In this document: piece by piece, positions 5,949 to 10,629 of the stretch
How positions within the stretch are numbered: the first letter of the stretch is position 1
Layout of the letters: every line of letters starts with the position of its first letter
Origin: SZUA-186 sp041552135
GTDB lineage: Bacteria > Pseudomonadota > Gammaproteobacteria > UBA9214
Length of the DNA: 10,629 nucleotides
Assembly (NCBI GenBank): GCA_041552135.1
Contig: JBFELL010000099.1
Span: forward strand, 1-10,629
Reading direction: 5' to 3'
Program-made: the position numbers and the translations under genes
The notes under the pieces: generated by a model
Databases searched by the model: none
What the model was told of the DNA's origin: nothing
Seen by the model: only the letters and a program-made list of their open reading frames with translations

Positions 5949-6014
5949 GGGCAAAGCGCAGTGTGCCCAACCTGGCGTCATCGGACACGGAGCTGGTGCT
6001 CCTTTGCCCAACCT
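5949..6014. repeat. Inverted and direct repeats downstream of guaB
   Basis: GGGCAAAG (5949-5956) faces CTTTGCCC (6002-6009), and TGCCCAACCT occurs twice in direct orientation (5964-5973 and 6005-6014). The unit lies within the guaBA transcript if the operon is intact. It has no T run on the guaBA strand that would make it a clear terminator. Confidence 0.6.
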
Positions 6015-6053
6015 ACCGCGCCTTTGCAGTGAACAGGTTATAAAAAACCGGTA

Positions 6054-7511
6054 TCAATCCACCCGGTAGTTCGGGGCTTCCTTGGTAATGGTCACGTCGT
6101 GCACATGGCTTTCCGTCATGCCGGCGCCGGTGACGCGGATGAACTCGGGCTTGGTGCGCATCTCCTCGATATCGGCGCAGCCGGTGTAGCCCATGCTGGC
6201 GCGCAGTCCGCCCATCAGCTGGTGCAGGATGGTGATCATGGTCCCCTTGTAGGGCACCCGGCCCTCGATGCCTTCCGGCACCAGCTTGTCCTGCTCGCCG
6301 CCTTCCTGGAAGTAGCGGTCGCTGGAGCCCTGTGACATGGCGCCGAGGGAGCCCATGCCGCGGTAGGACTTGTAGGAACGGCCCTTGTAGAGCTCGACCT
6401 CGCCCGGCGCCTCCTTGGTGCCGGCGAACATGCTGCCGATCATGACACTGGAGGCGCCGGCGGCAATGGCCTTGGCGACATCGCCCGAGTAGCGGATGCC
6501 GCCGTCGGCGATCAGCGGGATGCCGTCCTTCTGTAGCTCGGCGGCGACGTTGGCGACCGCCGAGATCTGCGGCACGCCGATGCCGGCGACGATGCGCGTG
6601 GTGCAGATGGAACCGGGGCCGATGCCGACCTTGACGGCGTCCACACCGGCATCGGCCAGGGCGCGCGCTGCGGCGGCCGTGGCGATGTTGCCGCCGATGA
6701 CCTGCATGTCCGGATAGTGCTGCTTGACCCAGCTGACGCGATCCAGCACGCCCTGTGAATGCCCGTGGGCGGTATCGACGACGATGACGTCGACCTCCGC
6801 CTCTGCCAGCGCCGCGATACGTTCCTCGCTTTCGCTACCGGTGCCGACCGCAGCGCCGGCCCGCAGGCGGCCCTGGTCGTCCTTGCAGGCGTAGGGGAAG
6901 TCGGTGGACTTCTGGATGTCCTTGACGGTGATCATGCCGCGCAGTTCGAAGTTGCCGTTGACCACCAGCACACGCTCGATGCGGTGTTTGTGCAGCAGGC
7001 CGATCACCTCGTCCTTGCCGGCACCTTCCCGGACGGTCACCAGCCGCTCCTTTGGCGTCATGATGCTGCTGACCGGCTTGTCGAGGTTGGTCTCGAAACG
7101 GCGGTCGCGACTGGTCACGATACCAACCAGGTCCTCGCCCTCGACGACCGGCAGGCCGGAGATGTTGTGGATCGCGGTCAGGTCGAGCACCTCGCGGATG
7201 GTGGTATCCGGTGTCACGGTGATCGGGTCCTTGATGACCCCGCTTTCGAATTTCTTGACGCGCATGACCTCGGTCGCCTGCTGCTCGGCCGTCATGTTCT
7301 TGTGGATGATACCGAGGCCGCCCTCCTGGGCCAGCGTGATCGCCAGCCGCGATTCGGTGACCGTGTCCATGGCGGCCGAGAGCACCGGCACCTGCAGGTC
7401 GATGCCGCGCGTCAGGCGGCTACCGAGGCTGACATCGCGTGGCAAGATGGTGGAATGCGCCGGCAACAGCAGGACATCATCAAATGTTAGGGCTTCCTGC
7501 ACGATCCGCAT
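6054..7511 (-). CDS. guaB: Inosine-5'-monophosphate dehydrogenase
   Basis: GuaB oxidises IMP to XMP with NAD+, the first and rate-limiting step towards GMP; GuaA then uses the XMP. The start is placed at the ATG at 7511, giving 485 residues (family about 488) and the standard opening MRIVQEALTFDDVLLLP. A longer reading from 7586 would add 25 residues that do not fit the family and would run through the promoter. The TIM-barrel domain is split by two CBS domains (about 91-200), which in this family sense purine nucleotides. The catalytic loop GSICTT holds Cys303. DGGIRYSGD and the flap segment GMGSLGAMSQGSSDRYFQ follow. The C-terminus ends in TKEAPNYRVD. Only a weak GGAG (7524-7527), 12 bases before the ATG, could serve as ribosome binding site. 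guaA follows on the same strand. Confidence 0.98.
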   Translation of the reverse strand: MRIVQEALTFDDVLLLPAHSTILPRDVSLGSRLTRGIDLQVPVLSAAMDTVTESRLAITLAQEGGLGIIHKNMTAEQQATEVMRVKKFESGVIKDPITVTPDTTIREVLDLTAIHNISGLPVVEGEDLVGIVTSRDRRFETNLDKPVSSIMTPKERLVTVREGAGKDEVIGLLHKHRIERVLVVNGNFELRGMITVKDIQKSTDFPYACKDDQGRLRAGAAVGTGSESEERIAALAEAEVDVIVVDTAHGHSQGVLDRVSWVKQHYPDMQVIGGNIATAAAARALADAGVDAVKVGIGPGSICTTRIVAGIGVPQISAVANVAAELQKDGIPLIADGGIRYSGDVAKAIAAGASSVMIGSMFAGTKEAPGEVELYKGRSYKSYRGMGSLGAMSQGSSDRYFQEGGEQDKLVPEGIEGRVPYKGTMITILHQLMGGLRASMGYTGCADIEEMRTKPEFIRVTGAGMTESHVHDVTITKEAPNYRVD

Positions 7512-7548
7512 GGTTATCGGCGACTCCGGCTGGTGAGAATGGCCGCCA

Positions 7549-7577
7549 ATTATAGGGACTGGCCAGAGCGCGGTAAA
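7549..7577 (-). promoter_or_regulatory. Sigma70-type promoter of guaB (guaBA)
   Basis: On the minus strand TTTACC (7572-7577) and a perfect TATAAT (7549-7554) are separated by 17 bases. Transcription would start near 7542, leaving a leader of about 30 bases before the guaB ATG. It is the only consensus -10 box found in the guaB-xseA gap. Confidence 0.75.
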
Positions 7578-7664
7578 CAGGGCCACCCGGTGCGCCGCCC
7601 GCGCCAGCGTGACCCGTGGCAGCGGGGTGTCCGGGCCGCCTGTGGCCGCGCGCCGGTTTCGGTG

Positions 7665-7670
7665 TATCCT
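7665..7670 (+). promoter_or_regulatory. Possible -10 box of xseA
   Basis: TATCCT lies eight bases before the xseA ATG. If used, the transcript would start at or within a base or two of the start codon (leaderless). No good -35 box is seen, and no ribosome binding site precedes the ATG. Confidence 0.3.
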
Positions 7671-7678
7671 TGCACTCC

Positions 7679-9052
7679 ATGACCGTATCCAGCCCCGACC
7701 CGGCCGCCCGGACGCCCGAACGCGACATCTACAGCGTCTCGCGCCTCAACCGCGAGGTCCGCCGCCTGCTGGAGCAGGGTTTCAGCCGCATCTGGCTGGA
7801 GGGTGAGCTGTCCAACCTCGCCCGGCCCTCCTCCGGCCATCTCTACTTCAGCCTCAAGGATGCCGGCGCGCAGGTCCGCGGCGCCATGTTCCGCAACCGC
7901 AACCGGGCGCTGCCCTTCACGCCGGAGGACGGCATGCAGGTGCTGGTGCGCGGCAAGCTCAGCCTGTACGAACCGCGCGGCGACTACCAGCTTATCGTCG
8001 AACACATGGAGCAGTCCGGTGATGGCCTGCTGCAGCGCGCCTTCGAGGCGCTGAAACAGAAGCTCTCGGCCGAGGGCCTGTTTGCCGAGGAGCACAAGCG
8101 GCCACTGCCCGCCCTGCCGCAGCGCATCGGCGTGATCACCTCGCCCAGCGGCGCCGCCATCCGCGATGTGCTGACTGTCCTCGGGCGGCGCTTCCCGGCC
8201 ATCCCGGTGCGGGTGTACCCGGTCCCGGTACAGGGCAAGGAAGCGGCCGGCGAGATTGCCGCGACCCTGGCGCTGGCCGCCCGCCGCCGTGACTGTGACG
8301 TGCTGATACTGACCCGCGGCGGCGGTTCGCTCGAGGACCTGTGGGCGTTCAACGAGGAGAGCGTGGCGCGCGCCATCCACGCCTGTGACATCCCGATCAT
8401 CTGCGCCGTCGGCCATGAAATCGACTTCACCATCGCCGACTTCGTCGCCGATCAGCGCGCCGCCACCCCGTCGGCCGCTGCCGAGCTGGCGAGTCCCGAC
8501 CAGCAGGAATGGCTGCAGCATATCGGGCACCTGGCAACGCGGCTGCAGGGATGCTTCCGGCAAACGCTTGCCAGCAGAAGCCAGGCCGTGACCTGGCTGG
8601 CGAAACACCTGCAGCAGCTGCACCCGGGACAGACCCTGCGCCAGCAGGCCCAGCGCCTGGACGAGCTGGAGCGCCGCTCCCTGGCGTCCCTGCAATCGAC
8701 CATCAGCAAACTGCAGGCATCGCTGCACACCTCACAGGCCCGCCTGCAGCTGCACTCGCCCGCCAGCCGCCTCGGCGAGCTGCAGCTGCACTGGCGTGCC
8801 ACGGCGCGGCGCCTCGGCAACGCGATGCAGGCCGCGCTCGCCTCCCGGCGACAGGCACTGGCGGTGAACAGCCGGGCACTCAATGCCATCAGCCCGCTGG
8901 CAACCCTGGAGCGAGGCTACGCCATTGTCAGCCGCCCCGGTGGCGATATCCTGCGCGATGCCAAAGACGCGCAGGCCGGCGAACAGGTCAACGCCAGGCT
9001 GGGCAAGGGACAGCTGCTCTGCACGGTCGATGAAACCAGCGCCGACACATGA
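7679..9052 (+). CDS. xseA: Exodeoxyribonuclease VII large subunit
   Basis: XseA is the catalytic subunit of exonuclease VII, which with several XseB subunits degrades single-stranded DNA from both ends and takes part in mismatch and damage repair. Starting at the ATG at 7679 gives 457 residues, matching the usual length (about 456). An OB-fold DNA-binding domain comes first (about 17-112: YSVSRLNREVRRLLE, WLEGELSN, HLYFSLKD). The nuclease domain follows, with TSPSGAAIRD (154-163), RGGGSLEDLWAFNEE (213-227) and GHEIDFTIADFVAD (245-258). A Gln- and Leu-rich region (about 270-400) is probably the coiled-coil segment that binds XseB. The C-terminus has NAISPLATLERGYAIV, also typical. The 21 extra residues readable from 7616 are rejected as unlike the family. 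The gene diverges from guaB; no xseB lies downstream. Confidence 0.97.
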   Translation: MTVSSPDPAARTPERDIYSVSRLNREVRRLLEQGFSRIWLEGELSNLARPSSGHLYFSLKDAGAQVRGAMFRNRNRALPFTPEDGMQVLVRGKLSLYEPRGDYQLIVEHMEQSGDGLLQRAFEALKQKLSAEGLFAEEHKRPLPALPQRIGVITSPSGAAIRDVLTVLGRRFPAIPVRVYPVPVQGKEAAGEIAATLALAARRRDCDVLILTRGGGSLEDLWAFNEESVARAIHACDIPIICAVGHEIDFTIADFVADQRAATPSAAAELASPDQQEWLQHIGHLATRLQGCFRQTLASRSQAVTWLAKHLQQLHPGQTLRQQAQRLDELERRSLASLQSTISKLQASLHTSQARLQLHSPASRLGELQLHWRATARRLGNAMQAALASRRQALAVNSRALNAISPLATLERGYAIVSRPGGDILRDAKDAQAGEQVNARLGKGQLLCTVDETSADT

Positions 9053-9196
9053 AACCGCACCTTGCGCAGGCAACAGGGGCCGGTGTGACATGCACCCGGG
9101 CCCGGGCTGCGACGCCGGCGTCAACGGCCGCAAAAGCGCGTACCGCCTTCTCCCGCCACCGGGCCCGCGTCAGCGCAAGAGGGTAACCATCCAGCC

Positions 9197-10036
9197 ATGA
9201 AACGGTTCGCTTTCCTTGTCCTGGTATTTTTTCTCCCAGCCCCCGGCAGCCATGCCCTGCCGATAGCGCACACACCCGTCCCGGGCGGGGTTGCGGTCAT
9301 CGAGTTACCGGACGACACCCGCCCGTCCAGTGTTCGCTACAACGGAAAACGGGTCATGACCGCCATGGAATCGGGCACGGCACATGCCATCGTCGGCCTG
9401 CCACTCGGCGCGCAGGCCGGCACACACCACCTTGAGGCGAGGACACGGCAAGGCACACCGGTACGTCTCGCCTTCCAGATCGTGGACAGGGCCTACGAGA
9501 CCCAGCACATCACCATCAAGGACACGCGCAAGGTCAACCCGGAAAAACGCGACATGGAACGCATCGGCCGCGAGCAGCAGAAGATCCGCGCCGCACTGGG
9601 CCACTGGTCTGACAGCGACAGCGTCGGGCTGACCTTCCTCAAGCCCGTGCAGGGCCCCTACAGCAGCCCGTTCGGGCTGCGCCGGTTCTTCAACGAGCAG
9701 CCCCGGAAGCCGCACAGCGGTATCGATATCGCCGCCCCGGAAGGCACCCCGATCATGGCACCCTCGGCCGGCACCGTCATCGATACCGGCGACTACTTCT
9801 TCAACGGCAACACGGTGTTCATCGACCACGGTCAGGGTCTGGTCACCATGTTCTGCCACATGAGCCGCATCGACGTGCAGCCCGGGCAGGCGGTCGGCAT
9901 CGGGGAGGTCATCGGTCAGGTCGGCATGACCGGCCGCGTCACCGGCCCGCACCTGCACTGGGGCGTAAGCCTGAACGATGCCCGGGTGGACCCGATGCTG
10001 TTTCTGGCTGACGAGGCGGATACGCAACGGCCCTAG
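9197..10036 (+). CDS. Secreted M23-family peptidase (LytM type)
   Basis: This is a 279-residue exported zinc peptidase predicted to cut peptide cross-links of peptidoglycan in the periplasm. Residues 1-20 form a signal peptide ending at SHA. Residues about 25-105 look like the all-beta M23 N-terminal domain. The catalytic domain (about 150-270) has Zn ligands His173 and Asp177 in HSGIDIA and His254 in GPHLHWG, plus His221 and His252 as the usual catalytic histidines. All active-site residues are present, so it should be an active endopeptidase rather than an EnvC-like activator. The ATG at 9197 is supported by AGAGGG about 13 bases upstream, which is a long spacing. The gap to xseA is 144 bases and holds only a CCCGGGCCCGGG palindrome (9095-9106), so co-transcription with xseA is possible but not shown. 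Confidence 0.93.
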   Translation: MKRFAFLVLVFFLPAPGSHALPIAHTPVPGGVAVIELPDDTRPSSVRYNGKRVMTAMESGTAHAIVGLPLGAQAGTHHLEARTRQGTPVRLAFQIVDRAYETQHITIKDTRKVNPEKRDMERIGREQQKIRAALGHWSDSDSVGLTFLKPVQGPYSSPFGLRRFFNEQPRKPHSGIDIAAPEGTPIMAPSAGTVIDTGDYFFNGNTVFIDHGQGLVTMFCHMSRIDVQPGQAVGIGEVIGQVGMTGRVTGPHLHWGVSLNDARVDPMLFLADEADTQRP

Positions 10037-10263
10037 CCCCGGGGCAGCCTGCAGGGCCCGGCATCTTGGGCCTGACTGGCACTGCTGTTGCCGGGCTCCA
10101 CCGCAAGCAGCCCGACCCGGGCGCAGGGAATGCCAACCGGGGTGTACTTGCCGGCAAAAATGCCCGGCTGGCGGGTCATTCTGATCGGGTCACGGATCCG
10201 TATCAGAGACGCCATACCGGCACGCAGACACGATCAGACCGCACATGCATTCCGGATGAGAAT
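10037..10263. other. Gap between the peptidase and GFA genes
   Basis: This 227-base stretch is GC-rich with several small palindromes: GCCCCGGGGC (10036-10045) right at the peptidase stop, ACGGATCCGT (10192-10201), and CTGAT (10181-10185) facing ATCAG (10201-10205). No T-rich terminator and no convincing promoter were found. A 60-codon open frame on the minus strand is not supported as a gene. Confidence 0.5.
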
Positions 10264-10629
10264 ATGAAGATTGAAGGTTCCTGTTACTGTGGCGCAACAA
10301 GGTTCTCGGTGATATCGCATACACCCTGTCCGTACATGCGCTGTTATTGCACCTTCTGCCGCAAGACATCCGGGAGCGGTGGCTATGGTATTAACATCAT
10401 GGCGCAGGCGGAGTCGCTCGTCGTTACAGGCGAAAACAACCTGGTCTATCACCACGGCAAGGAACATGACCCGGAAACGGATGAACTGGTCGAAAACCAG
10501 AACCGGCGTTATTTTTGCCGCCATTGCGGCAGCCCCCTGTGGGCCGCGGACCCGCGCTGGGCGGACTCGATTTATCCTTTTGCCTCCTCGATCGACACGG
10601 CCCAGCCCCGCCCGCCCGAGGGCGTGCAC
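10264..10629 (+). CDS. GFA-family (CENP-V/GFA) zinc-binding protein, N-terminal part
   Basis: The reading frame is open from the ATG at 10264 to the window end (122 codons), so the C-terminus is missing. It opens with MKIEGSCYCGATRFSV and carries the cysteine pattern of the GFA fold: Cys7 and Cys9 (CxC), Cys27, Cys29 and Cys32 (CYCTFC), and Cys85 and Cys88 (CRHCGS). In this family these bind two zinc ions. Members were named after glutathione-dependent formaldehyde-activating enzyme, but for most, including this one, the substrate is unknown, so a formaldehyde role should not be assumed. GGATGAG (10254-10260), three bases before the ATG, is a close but plausible ribosome binding site. The gene lies 227 bases past the M23 peptidase gene and is probably a separate unit. 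Confidence 0.9.
   Translation, partial: MKIEGSCYCGATRFSVISHTPCPYMRCYCTFCRKTSGSGGYGINIMAQAESLVVTGENNLVYHHGKEHDPETDELVENQNRRYFCRHCGSPLWAADPRWADSIYPFASSIDTAQPRPPEGVH

Noticed and set aside
7512..7586. Longer guaB start at 7586
   Set aside because: It would add 25 residues unlike the family and would place the TATAAT promoter inside the gene.
7616..7678. Longer xseA start at 7616
   Set aside because: It is a GTG start; the extra 21 residues do not fit the family, and the ATG at 7679 gives the usual length.
7550..8728. 392-codon open frame opposite xseA
   Set aside because: Antisense shadow of a well-supported gene, with no family pattern.
9095..9106. CCCGGGCCCGGG palindrome before the peptidase gene
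   Set aside because: Simple GC palindromes of this size are expected in GC-rich sequence, and its position suggests no role.
10033..10215. 60-codon minus-strand frame after the M23 peptidase
   Set aside because: No ribosome binding site or promoter, no recognisable family, and it touches the peptidase stop.

Overview
This is chromosomal sequence from a GC-rich gammaproteobacterium. The evidence is the core gene set mltF, tadA, guaA, guaB and xseA, whose neighbour relations resemble those I recall from Escherichia (mltF beside tadA; guaBA divergent from xseA) and Pseudomonas. The PEP-CTERM sorting signals at the left edge suggest an environmental, exosortase-bearing lineage. I cannot place it at genus level.

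Layout, left to right. Bases 1-440 hold the end of one PEP-CTERM protein gene, with an in-frame TGA that cuts off its basic tail, and then a complete 64-residue PEP-CTERM peptide gene, closed by a strong hairpin terminator. Next come a 77-bp REP-like palindrome (456-532) and a tRNA-Ser(CGA) on the minus strand. Pointing away from the tRNA is mltF, a lipoprotein lytic transglycosylase whose start is unclear. Four minus-strand genes follow: a secreted metallo-beta-lactamase-fold hydrolase, tadA (tRNA adenosine deaminase), guaA and guaB (GMP synthesis from IMP). A good sigma70-like promoter lies in front of guaB. Divergent from guaB runs xseA (exonuclease VII large subunit), then a secreted M23 peptidase. 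The window ends inside a GFA-type zinc protein gene.

Functionally this is mostly housekeeping. guaB and guaA are consecutive steps from IMP to GMP. MltF and the M23 protein both act on peptidoglycan. TadA and the tRNA gene belong to translation. No defence system, phage, transposase or CRISPR array is visible.

The unusual content is in the short gaps. Several carry their own inverted or direct repeats: the REP-like hairpin, an 89-bp imperfect palindrome before the hydrolase, a hairpin-rich gap between guaA and tadA with a lone half of the REP motif, and two repeat types in the guaB-guaA spacer. The best candidates for new biology are the interrupted PEP-CTERM signal, the near-empty PEP-CTERM peptide and the hairpin-rich leader of mltF.
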